A stretch of DNA of 5,417 nucleotides from DASRTE01 sp035316885 (GTDB lineage: Bacteria; Actinomycetota; Actinomycetes; Jiangellales; Jiangellaceae): positions 1 through 5,417 of the forward strand of contig DATHII010000296.1 in the NCBI GenBank assembly GCA_035316885.1. The letters are read 5' to 3'. This document shows positions 1-5,417 of this stretch, one piece after another. A model generated the notes under the pieces. The model had not been told where the DNA came from, made no database searches, and worked only from the letters and a program-made list of their open reading frames with translations. The translations under genes and the position numbers were made by a program. Numbering within the stretch: position 1 is the stretch's first letter; every line of letters starts with the position of its first letter.

Positions 1-407
1 TCGATCCCGGCAAGCTCCGCCAGGCCGGCCTGTCGTGGCAGAAGATCGGCACGCTGCGCGACCTGGCCGGGCGGCTGTCGGACGGCCGGCTGAACCCGGA
101 AGCCTTGAGTTGCCTGCCCGATGACGAGCTGATGGCGGAGCTCACCGCGATTCCGGGGATCGGCCCCTGGACCGTGCAGGGCGCCATGCTCATCGCGCTG
201 CAGCGAGAAGACGTCGTCCTGCCGGGCGACCTCGCGCTGCGCAAGGCCGTCCAGATCGCATACCGGCTCGACCACCTCCCCACCCAGCAGGAGGTCCTCG
301 CCATCGCCGAGAAATGGCGGCCCTACCGCAGCCTGGCCACCAGCTACCTGTTCTCCGCCGCCTTCGAGCGGACCGAGGCACCGCCGGTCGTCCCGGACAC
401 GACGTAG
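1..407 (+). CDS. DNA-3-methyladenine glycosylase II (AlkA-like), 3' part only
   Basis: The protein is the C-terminal part of an HhH-GPD base-excision DNA glycosylase. This family cuts the N-glycosidic bond of alkylated purines such as 3-methyladenine in the cytoplasm. The frame is already open at base 3, so the start lies left of the window; 134 codons are visible, ending in TAG. Numbering from the first visible codon, the helix-hairpin-helix is at about 48-63 (IPGIGPWTVQGAML). It is followed by LPGD at 73-76, where Asp76 aligns with the catalytic aspartate of AlkA (LPDD in E. coli). The family's W-x-P-x-R-S-x-A segment is at 105-112. The tail after residue 120 is short and Pro-rich. A TTG at 105 could be mistaken for a start, but glycosylase-like sequence (GLSWQKIGTLRDLAGRL) continues upstream of it. 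The gene is probably not part of the operon that follows, because a promoter and hairpins separate them. Confidence 0.9.
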   Translation, partial: DPGKLRQAGLSWQKIGTLRDLAGRLSDGRLNPEALSCLPDDELMAELTAIPGIGPWTVQGAMLIALQREDVVLPGDLALRKAVQIAYRLDHLPTQQEVLAIAEKWRPYRSLATSYLFSAAFERTEAPPVVPDTT

Positions 408-414
408 CGCCGTA

Positions 415-449
415 CCCGCCCAGCTGGTAGGCGGGCCTTGGCCAGGCCC
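415..449 (+). terminator. overlapping GC-rich hairpins after the glycosylase gene (possible terminator)
   Basis: Two stems that cannot form together are visible just after the glycosylase stop. CCCGCC (415-420) pairs with GGCGGG (430-435) around a 9-base loop. GGGCCT (433-438) pairs with AGGCCC (444-449) around a 5-base loop. No T-run follows, so this is not a textbook intrinsic terminator, although high-GC actinobacteria often lack the T-run. The position between an end of gene and a new promoter fits a terminator role, which is an inference. Confidence 0.35.
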
Positions 450-503
450 CCTCCAAGGCGCACTTCCGCCCTGTCTCGAACTCGTCGTCGGGGGCGGCGC
501 GTA

Positions 504-533
504 TTTACATCGGGTATACCCGGCGTGTATAGT
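504..533 (+). promoter_or_regulatory. predicted housekeeping-sigma promoter of the PadR-ABC operon
   Basis: TTTACA at 504-509 matches the -35 consensus TTGACA at five of six bases. TATAGT at 528-533 matches TATAAT at five of six and fits the actinobacterial TANNNT pattern. The spacer is 18 bases. It is the only AT-rich patch in this part of the window. Transcription would begin 7-9 bases after the -10 box, at about 540-542, which coincides with the GTG start of the PadR gene. The mRNA is therefore predicted to be leaderless. The call rests on sequence match and position only. Confidence 0.65.
506..529 (+). promoter_or_regulatory. probable PadR autoregulatory operator inside the promoter
   Basis: CGGGTATACCCG at 511-522 is a perfect 12-base palindrome lying wholly between the -35 and -10 boxes. 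Outside it, TACA (506-509) and TGTA (526-529) form a wider inverted pair, with its centre shifted by one base. PadR-family repressors often bind inverted repeats with TACA/TGTA-like half-sites and repress their own promoter by blocking RNA polymerase. Position and symmetry make this the likely binding site of the protein encoded from 542; which half-sites are actually contacted cannot be told from the sequence. Confidence 0.55.
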
Positions 534-541
534 TCGCGGCC

Positions 542-1090
542 GTGACCGTCTCTTACGCGCTCCTCGGTCTGCTCGAGGGATCCAGCCGACACGGCTACGA
601 CCTGAAGCGGTCGTACGACCGGCGGTTCGGCGAGGTCAAGCCGATCCGGTTCGGCCAGATCTACCGCACGCTGTCCCAGCTCGAGCGGGACGGCCTGATC
701 GAGGTCGTTGGCGTCGAGGCCGGATCGGGCCCTGATCGCAAGCGGTACGCCATCACACCGGAGGGGGTGACCGACTTGGACACCTGGCTCGGCGAGCCGG
801 AGGAACCACAACCGCACCGCCAGTCGGTGCTGTTCACCAAGGTCGTGGTGGCGCTGCTGTCGGGACGGTCGGCGGAGCACTTCCTCGACGTGCAACGGGC
901 CATGCACCTGGACACCATGAAGGCGCTGACGACGGCCCGGCGCAAGGCGGCGACGACGCAGGACGCGTTGCTCGCCGACTTCCAACTGTTCCACCTCGAA
1001 GCCGACCTGCGGTGGATCGATCACACGGAGTCCCGCCTGGCGGCCCTGGCCGAGGAGGTGCGCGATGTCCCAGATCCTCGTCGGCGATGA
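542..1090 (+). CDS. PadR-family transcriptional regulator
   Basis: This 182-residue protein is probably a homodimeric DNA-binding repressor that senses a small ligand and controls the transporter genes behind it. The N-terminal winged helix covers about 4-80: YALLGLLEGSSRHGYDLK near 5-22 is the typical PadR opening, GQIYRTLSQLERDGLI at 38-53 is the recognition-helix region, and GPDRKRYAITPEG at 63-75 is the wing. Residues about 94-175 are helical and match the PadR C-terminal dimerisation domain in position and length (Vir_Act_alpha_C type). The GTG at 542 is chosen because an in-frame TAG at 530-532 blocks any earlier start and the PadR fold begins at once. No Shine-Dalgarno sequence precedes it, which fits leaderless translation. 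The 3' end overlaps the ATPase gene by 26 bases. Ligand unknown. Confidence 0.93.
   Translation: MTVSYALLGLLEGSSRHGYDLKRSYDRRFGEVKPIRFGQIYRTLSQLERDGLIEVVGVEAGSGPDRKRYAITPEGVTDLDTWLGEPEEPQPHRQSVLFTKVVVALLSGRSAEHFLDVQRAMHLDTMKALTTARRKAATTQDALLADFQLFHLEADLRWIDHTESRLAALAEEVRDVPDPRRR
1052..1060 (+). promoter_or_regulatory. strong Shine-Dalgarno site of the ABC ATPase gene
   Basis: GAGGAGGTG lies inside the end of the PadR gene, with core GGAGGT at 1054-1059 and 5 bases before the ATG at 1065. It fixes that start and contrasts with the PadR gene, which has no such site, and the permease gene, which has only a weak one. Strong loading here would allow more ATPase than repressor to be made from one mRNA; that ratio is an inference. 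Confidence 0.8.
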
Positions 1091-1742
1091 CCTGCACAAG
1101 TCGTTCGGCCTGACCCAGGCGCTGCGCGGCGCGAGCATCGTCCTCGACGAGGGCGAGATCGTCGCGGTGATGGGACCGAGCGGCTCCGGCAAGTCGACGC
1201 TGCTGCACTGCCTCGCGGGCATGCTCACGCCCGACGGGGGCGCGGTGCACTTCGCCGGCCAGCGCATCGACGAGCTGCCTGACCGGGAACGGGCCCACCT
1301 GCGGCGCACGGCGTTCGGGTTCGTCTTCCAGTTCGGTCAGCTGGTGCCCGAGCTGCCGGCCGTGGAGAACATCGCTCTCCCCCTGCTGCTGGGCGGGCGA
1401 CGCCGCAAGCACGCACTCGCAGCCGCCGCGCCGTGGCTCTCGCGACTGGGCCTCGACGGCCTCGGCGAGCGGCTACCCGGCGAGCTCTCCGGAGGTCAGG
1501 GCCAGCGGGTCGCGGTGGCACGGGCGCTGGTTGCGAACCCGACGGTCGTGTTCGCCGACGAGCCCACGGGCTCGCTCGACTCCGTGGCGGCCGATCAGGT
1601 CATGGAGCTGCTCGTCGACGCCGCTCGCGAGCAGGGCACCAGCGTCCTGATGGCGACGCACGAGCCACGAGTCGCCGCGTACGCGGATCGGACGGTGATG
1701 GTCCGCGACGGCGTCGACACTCCACGGGTCGGCGCGGCATGA
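1065..1742 (+). CDS. ABC transporter ATP-binding protein, LolD/MacB class
   Basis: This 225-residue cytoplasmic ATPase would power the FtsX-type permease encoded directly after it. All nucleotide-binding motifs are present: Walker A GPSGSGKST at 37-45, Q-loop Gln89 (FVFQFGQLVPEL), signature LSGGQ at 141-145 followed by GQRVAVARAL, Walker B VVFADE at 161-166 with catalytic Glu166, D-loop SLD at 170-172, and switch His199 in MATHEP. The length is normal for a stand-alone ATPase of the MacB/LolD/FtsE group, which works with FtsX-like permeases in lipoprotein release, peptide or drug export, or mechanotransmission. Gly146 stands where a Gln is common after the signature. The start is set by a strong Shine-Dalgarno site. 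The stop shares ATGA with the next start, so translation of the two is coupled. The family is certain; the substrate is not known. Confidence 0.95.
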   Translation: MSQILVGDDLHKSFGLTQALRGASIVLDEGEIVAVMGPSGSGKSTLLHCLAGMLTPDGGAVHFAGQRIDELPDRERAHLRRTAFGFVFQFGQLVPELPAVENIALPLLLGGRRRKHALAAAAPWLSRLGLDGLGERLPGELSGGQGQRVAVARALVANPTVVFADEPTGSLDSVAADQVMELLVDAAREQGTSVLMATHEPRVAAYADRTVMVRDGVDTPRVGAA

Positions 1743-3820
1743 CCGTCCGGCTCGGCCTGCGGCTGGCCGTCGCCGGTGGGCGGGAGTCGCTGCTGCGGCT
1801 CGCGGTCACGGCGATCGGCGTCGGCGTCGGCGTCCTGTTGCTGTTGATCAGCCTGACCGGCCAGTCGGCGGCGCAGGGGCGCGCGGAGCGGTCCGGGTGG
1901 CGGAGCGCGGACGCCCGGACACCGGCCACGGCGCCCGATGCTGCGCTGTTCCTCAGCGTGACCGACTACCATGACGGCACCGCGATGAGCCGCGCCTACG
2001 TGGCGGCTCTGGGGCCTCGCCCGCCGCTGCCGCCGGGCCTGGAACGCCTGCCCCGGCCGGGCGAGGTCGCGGTCTCCCCGGCGATGCGCCGACTTCTCGA
2101 GTCCACGCCGGACGACCAGTTGGACGACCGGTACCCCGGAGGCGTCACCGCGACCATCGGCGACGCGGGGCTCGCCCACCCCGACGAGCTCGTCGCGCTC
2201 ATCGGTCGCACGCCAGACGAGCTCGGTGAGGTGCGCTCGAGGTCGTTGCAGGTCGTGCGGGGGTTCGGCTCGCCGCCGAGCGGCTACGCGTACTACCTGG
2301 CCCTGCGGGTGTTCCTTCTGGTCGGCGCGGTGCTCCTGCTGGTACCCGTGGTCGTCTTCGTTGTCATGGCGACCCGCGTCGCCGCTGCGCAGCGCGAGCA
2401 GCGGCTGGCCGCGATCCGTCTCGTCGGCGCGACACGGCTGCAGGCGGGGGTCGTGGCCGCGGTCGAGACCGGGCTGGCCGCGATGGCGGGCAGTGCCCTG
2501 GGGTGGGCCGGCTACGAGGTGGGACGGCGGGTGCTGGCGGCGACCGTGACGTTCCAGGGCGGACGCTTCTTCGTCGACGACGTGGTCGTCGCCCCCTGGC
2601 TTCTGCTGCTGGTCCTGCTCGGGGTGCCGGTCCTCGCGACGCTGACAACCATCGCGGCGCTGAGCCGCGTACAGGTCGGCCCACTCGCGGCCAGCCGGCG
2701 AGCCCACCGTCCGCCGTCGGCCTGGCGCGCGCTGCCGCTCGCCATCGGTGTCGGAGGTCAGCTCGCCGCTGCGCCACTGCGCGGGGTGGTCGACAGCGAG
2801 ACCCTCGACAACCTGGTGCCGCTGTTCGTCATCGCCACGATCATCGGCTTCGTGGCCATCGGGCCATGGCTGTGCATGCTCGCCGGTCGCGGCTTGGCCC
2901 GCGTCAGCCGGCGGGTACCGGGGCTGATCGCCGCCCGCCGCATCGCCGGCGATCCGCGGGCCACCTTCCGCGCGGTCAGCGGCGTGGTGTTGGCGGCCTT
3001 CTCAGTGACGTTCTCCGCCAGCCTCGTCGACCTGTCCGAGGACCGGCCCGGCGACGGCGCGGCGGGTGTGCTGCGGCCGGGCGTCGTCGAGGTCTTCACC
3101 GGCGGCGTGCCGGAAGCGCAGGTCGCCCCACTCCTGTCCGGGCAGGCCGTGGTGACCCGATTCGAGATCGGCGCCGCCGGCGAGCTGGTGGAGTCCTGTC
3201 CGGAGCTCGCGCGGGTGGTGACGCGCTCGTGCTCCCCTTCGGGCCCCGCCGAGGGCATCCGGGCGCGGGCCGGGGTCGCCGACGCCGATCTGCCGATCCT
3301 CTCGGTGTACGTCCTGACCGACGGCACGCCGGCCGCCGAGAACCGCGTTCGCACCCGGGCCGCCAACCTCGTGCCGAACGCGATCATCCACACCCAGCAG
3401 GACCGGGGGGATGTCGACGCGCGCTACCTCGGCGACCTCGGGCAACTGGTGCGTTTGGGTTGGCAGTTCGTCCTGGTGGTGGCGGCGTGCAGCCTCACCG
3501 TCGGCATGGTCGCCGGCGTCATCGAGCGGCGACGGCCGTTCGCCCTGCTGCGCGCGTCCGGCCTCCGCCTCGGGGAGCTCCGCCAGGTCGTGTTCCTCGA
3601 GACGGCCGCGGCGATGCTGGCTACCGCGGCGGTGGGCGTCGGGCTCGGTTTGGGGTCGTCATACGCCTTGGCCCTGTTTGGCGACATGGCGTGGATGTGG
3701 CCGGACGTCGGCGTCTTCGCCACGGTCGGCATCGGTGTGCTCGCCGCCCTGCTCCTCTCGACGATGGCCCTCCCGCTGCTGGACGCCGCGACGCGGTTCG
3801 ACGCCGTCCGGTACGAGTAG
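1739..3820 (+). CDS. ABC transporter permease, two FtsX-like domains
   Basis: This 693-residue membrane protein is the partner of the ATPase before it. Hydrophobic segments appear at about 19-41, 186-213, 236-260, 282-308, 359-385, 411-432, 574-597, 618-645 and 657-682, with a weaker candidate near 330-348, giving 9 or 10 spans. Two FtsX cores are seen. One has QREQRLAAIRLVGATRLQ after span 2; the other has ERRRPFALLRASG after the span at 574-597. These cytoplasmic stretches contact the ATPase in this family. Two large loops, about 42-185 and 433-573, should face outside; the second holds Cys487 and Cys498. The ATG at 1739 overlaps the ATPase stop and begins a typical short basic N-terminus; the same frame is open back to 1433, but that stretch is an Arg-rich shadow of the ATPase gene. 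Export of an antimicrobial or lipid-like compound is likely but unproven. Confidence 0.92.
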   Translation: MTVRLGLRLAVAGGRESLLRLAVTAIGVGVGVLLLLISLTGQSAAQGRAERSGWRSADARTPATAPDAALFLSVTDYHDGTAMSRAYVAALGPRPPLPPGLERLPRPGEVAVSPAMRRLLESTPDDQLDDRYPGGVTATIGDAGLAHPDELVALIGRTPDELGEVRSRSLQVVRGFGSPPSGYAYYLALRVFLLVGAVLLLVPVVVFVVMATRVAAAQREQRLAAIRLVGATRLQAGVVAAVETGLAAMAGSALGWAGYEVGRRVLAATVTFQGGRFFVDDVVVAPWLLLLVLLGVPVLATLTTIAALSRVQVGPLAASRRAHRPPSAWRALPLAIGVGGQLAAAPLRGVVDSETLDNLVPLFVIATIIGFVAIGPWLCMLAGRGLARVSRRVPGLIAARRIAGDPRATFRAVSGVVLAAFSVTFSASLVDLSEDRPGDGAAGVLRPGVVEVFTGGVPEAQVAPLLSGQAVVTRFEIGAAGELVESCPELARVVTRSCSPSGPAEGIRARAGVADADLPILSVYVLTDGTPAAENRVRTRAANLVPNAIIHTQQDRGDVDARYLGDLGQLVRLGWQFVLVVAACSLTVGMVAGVIERRRPFALLRASGLRLGELRQVVFLETAAAMLATAAVGVGLGLGSSYALALFGDMAWMWPDVGVFATVGIGVLAALLLSTMALPLLDAATRFDAVRYE

Positions 3821-3881
3821 CGCAGGCTGCCGCCGCTCCTCGCTGGAAGCCGACTCCCACTGACAGCTTTCAGATGCACGC

Positions 3882-4745
3882 TCACGTGCCCAGCCTGCCA
3901 ACCAGCCAGGGGCGCAGGATCGGCAAGACATGGGCGGCCTGCATGGCCTGGATGTGGTCCAGCCCCTCCAGCACCTGCACCTGCCAGCCGAGCGCCTCCA
4001 GCTCGGCGCGTCGGTTGATGACCGGGCCGGCGAGGCGCACCTGTACCCCACCCCAACCCTCGCCGTAGTCGATCTCGTCGGCTGCGCCGACAAAGCACAG
4101 GCGAGGACACCCGATCTGCGCCTGGGCCGCGCGGTCATCGAACCCCTGCAGCGCCTGGTACAGCGTGACGAACTGGCGCGTCTGCGCCTCCGTCAACGAC
4201 ACCTCCACCTGCGACCAGTCCGGCTCACCGGATGCCTCCTCGGATGGTTGCGAGCTGGTCGCGGTGCTGGGCGCCGAGGCCGAGCTGGCCATCGCATGGG
4301 TCGCGGTGGTGACCTGCAGCATCTACCCGTACGGCCCCTCCAGTGGTGGGAACCCGCCCATGACCAGCGCCGCCACCCGGTCGGTGCGGATGGCGAGCTG
4401 CAGCCCGGCAAGCGCCAGCCAGGAATAGCCGTAGTAGGCGAACCGCTCGGCACCGGCGGCATCGGCCACGGCCAGCAGGTCGCCGGCGAGGTTTGCCGGC
4501 GTCAGGGTGTCGGGTTTGGGCACCTGCAGGACCTGGCCTTCGTAGTCGAACGCGACCACCCGGAACGCGTCGCTGAGGCCGTCGATCAAGGAGCGGCCAA
4601 GGGCCGGGTCAGTGCCCCACCGTCGCAGCTCCTCGGCCTGCGGTCCCTGGACCGGCTGGGGGTTGACCGCCAACAACACCGTGGGCCCATCGCCGTGGAC
4701 CTCCACGGCGATGGTGCTTTCGTCGTGCAGTCGTGCCTGCGGCAT
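3882..4745 (-). pseudogene. alpha/beta-hydrolase gene interrupted by one in-frame amber codon
   Basis: The frame encodes 287 codons of an alpha/beta-hydrolase-fold enzyme, open throughout except for TAG as codon 141. The first part (codons 1-140) holds the nucleophile elbow GYSWL at 106-110 with Ser108; the fifth position is Leu where the classical motif has Gly. The second part (142-287) holds the probable acid Asp223 (FVGAADEID) and the histidine His264 (EGLDHIQAM). A Ser/Ala-rich linker near 153-172 lies in the likely lid region. The amber codon thus parts the catalytic triad, and the short product alone should be inactive. The ATG at 4745 is chosen because GGGGA (4758-4754) lies 8 bases before it; the frame continues to 4997, but that stretch is Arg-rich shadow sequence of the neighbouring gene. 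The G/C-rich third positions continue past the stop, which points to a very recent change. Substrate unknown. Confidence 0.8.
4320..4341 (-). other. amber codon with abutting ATG and Shine-Dalgarno-like site
   Basis: Reading the minus strand, GGAGGGG (4341-4335) is followed after 12 bases by ATG (4322-4320), and the ATG is directly preceded by the in-frame TAG (4325-4323) that interrupts the hydrolase. Ribosomes ending at the TAG could restart on the ATG and make the 146-residue C-terminal half. The spacing is longer than the usual 5-9 bases, so restart is possible rather than shown. Confidence 0.5.
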
Positions 4746-4796
4746 GGCGATCGTCCCCGCCTTGGCGTTGGCGCCCCACGCTAGCAGCAGCCACCC

Positions 4797-4821
4797 CAGA
4801 CCGTCGCAAAGGGTCTGCGAC
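4797..4821 (-). other. two mutually exclusive 6-bp hairpins between the reductase-like and hydrolase genes
   Basis: CAGACC (4797-4802) can pair with GGTCTG (4812-4817), and GTCGCA (4803-4808) can pair with TGCGAC (4816-4821). The stems share bases, so only one forms at a time. The second can be lengthened by CCCC (4794-4797) with GGGG (4823-4826) across an uneven internal loop. They lie 11 bases past the reductase-like stop on the minus strand. No T-run is seen, so partial termination or mRNA-end stabilisation is only a guess. Confidence 0.3.
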
Positions 4822-4831
4822 CGGGGCGCGG

Positions 4832-5417
4832 TCAGTCCGGCGCGAACGATCCTGTGACGATCTCGCCTGCTGGCTCGTAGGTCCCGATCACGACTCCGGT
4901 GGTGGAGACCTTGCTGTCGACGAGCTTCAGCCCGGAGGGGATGGTGCCTTCGGCGAACAGGCGCTTGCCCGACCCGACGACGACGGGGAAGACCCACAGG
5001 CGGTACTGGTCGACAAGGTTGTGGCGCAACAGCGTCTGGATCAGGTTCCCGCTGCCATGCACCTGCAGCTCAGGCCCATCCTCCTGCTTGAGCGCCGCGA
5101 GGCCTTCGGCCGCGTCTCCCTCGATCAGGACCGAGTTGCTCCACTCCAGCGTGGGATGACTCCGCGACGCGACGTACTTGGTGGCCTCGTTGAATGTCTT
5201 GGCGCCGGCCTCCTCTGGGGCGTCCGGCCAATATGCGGCCATGATGTCGTAGGTCGTGCGGCCGAGAACCATGGCGAACGGCTTGCTGGTCGCCTCGTCC
5301 ATGACCTGCCCCATCAGGTCGTCCCAGTAGTTCACCGACCACCCACCGTAGGCGAAACCTCCGCTGTCGGCCTCTCCGGGGCCACCGGGGGCCTGCATGA
5401 CTCCGTCGAGGGTCAGG
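4832..5417 (-). CDS. dihydrofolate reductase family protein (RibD C-terminal-like), 5' end cut by window
   Basis: This cytoplasmic protein has the DHFR/RibD-C fold, a family of NADPH-dependent reductases whose stand-alone actinobacterial members mostly have no proven substrate; it should not be read as the folate enzyme itself. An ATG at 5398 would give 188 residues, but the frame stays open to the window edge and reads LTLDGV just before that Met. LTLDGVMQAPGG is the usual first strand of this family, so the true start lies outside the window. Numbering from that Met, FAMVLGRTTYDIMAAYWP at 41-58 is the conserved cofactor-region motif, and VHGSGNLIQTLL at 113-124 with VFPVVVGSGKRLF at 136-148 is the family's C-terminal signature. 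The gene ends 86 bases before the hydrolase start on the same strand, so the two may be co-transcribed from a promoter outside the window. Confidence 0.88.
   Translation of the reverse strand, partial: LTLDGVMQAPGGPGEADSGGFAYGGWSVNYWDDLMGQVMDEATSKPFAMVLGRTTYDIMAAYWPDAPEEAGAKTFNEATKYVASRSHPTLEWSNSVLIEGDAAEGLAALKQEDGPELQVHGSGNLIQTLLRHNLVDQYRLWVFPVVVGSGKRLFAEGTIPSGLKLVDSKVSTTGVVIGTYEPAGEIVTGSFAPD

Noticed and set aside
344..1309. 321-codon open frame on the minus strand
   Set aside because: It lies antisense to the PadR gene and the start of the ATPase gene, is rich in Arg/Pro/Gly with no recognisable domain, and is a by-product of high-GC codon use on the other strand.
1433..1738. In-frame upstream extension of the permease to 1433
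   Set aside because: The extra 102 residues are an Arg-rich shadow of the ATPase gene; the ATGA overlap at 1739 and the typical FtsX N-terminus fix the start there.
1595..2707. 370-codon open frame on the minus strand
   Set aside because: It is antisense to the ATPase end and the permease; its composition (runs of Arg, Gln, Asp, His) resembles no folded protein, whereas the plus-strand permease shows clear FtsX motifs and spans.
3821..3881. Possible shared terminator between the convergent permease and hydrolase genes
   Set aside because: Only a 4-bp pair, CTGA (3860-3863) with TCAG (3870-3873), was found; it is too weak to call and no T-run follows.
2503..4068. 521-codon plus-strand frame overlapping the permease and the hydrolase end
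   Set aside because: It is an Arg/Gly/Ala-rich plus-one shadow of the permease that runs on into the antisense of the hydrolase; no motif and no plausible start signal.
3930..4784. 284-codon plus-strand frame opposite the hydrolase
   Set aside because: It is the antisense of the hydrolase gene; the minus strand has the nucleophile elbow, acid and histidine motifs, while this frame has no recognisable domain.
4746..4997. In-frame upstream extension of the hydrolase to 4997
   Set aside because: The added 84 residues are Arg-rich shadow sequence largely antisense-frame to the reductase-like gene end, while the ATG at 4745 has a well-placed Shine-Dalgarno site and begins with normal hydrolase sequence.

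Overview
The window is high-GC DNA with strong G/C preference at third codon positions, few spacer bases and overlapping genes. It looks like the chromosome of an actinobacterium of the Streptomyces/Micromonospora/Frankia kind; nothing in it fixes the genus. No tRNA, rRNA, CRISPR array, insertion sequence or phage gene is visible.

Left part, plus strand: the window opens inside the 3' end of an AlkA-type DNA-3-methyladenine glycosylase gene (to 407). A spacer of 134 bases follows. It holds two overlapping GC-rich hairpins just after that gene and, at its right end, a compact promoter (-35 at 504-509, -10 at 528-533) with a perfect 12-base palindrome between the two boxes.

Centre, plus strand: a tightly packed three-gene unit follows: a PadR-family repressor (542-1090), an ABC ATPase of the LolD/MacB class (1065-1742) and a two-repeat FtsX-type permease (1739-3820). 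The first two genes overlap by 26 bases, the last two by 4 (ATGA). The simplest reading is a self-regulated export or defence operon: PadR would bind the palindrome, a ligand would release it, and ATPase plus permease would act on a lipophilic or peptide-like compound at the membrane. The substrate cannot be read from the sequence. The PadR gene starts so close to its -10 box that its mRNA is probably leaderless.

Right part, minus strand, convergent to the operon: a RibD-C/dihydrofolate-reductase-like gene runs in from the right edge (5417 to 4832), followed 86 bases downstream by an alpha/beta-hydrolase gene (4745 to 3882). The hydrolase frame is open from end to end except for one amber codon (4325-4323), which separates the nucleophile half from the acid/histidine half. 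An ATG directly follows the amber codon and a Shine-Dalgarno-like sequence lies 12 bases before that ATG, so the gene is either a very recent pseudogene, a sequencing error, or a gene expressed as two pieces.

I see no clearly unprecedented system here. The points most worth checking are the leaderless, palindrome-controlled PadR promoter and the amber-split hydrolase.
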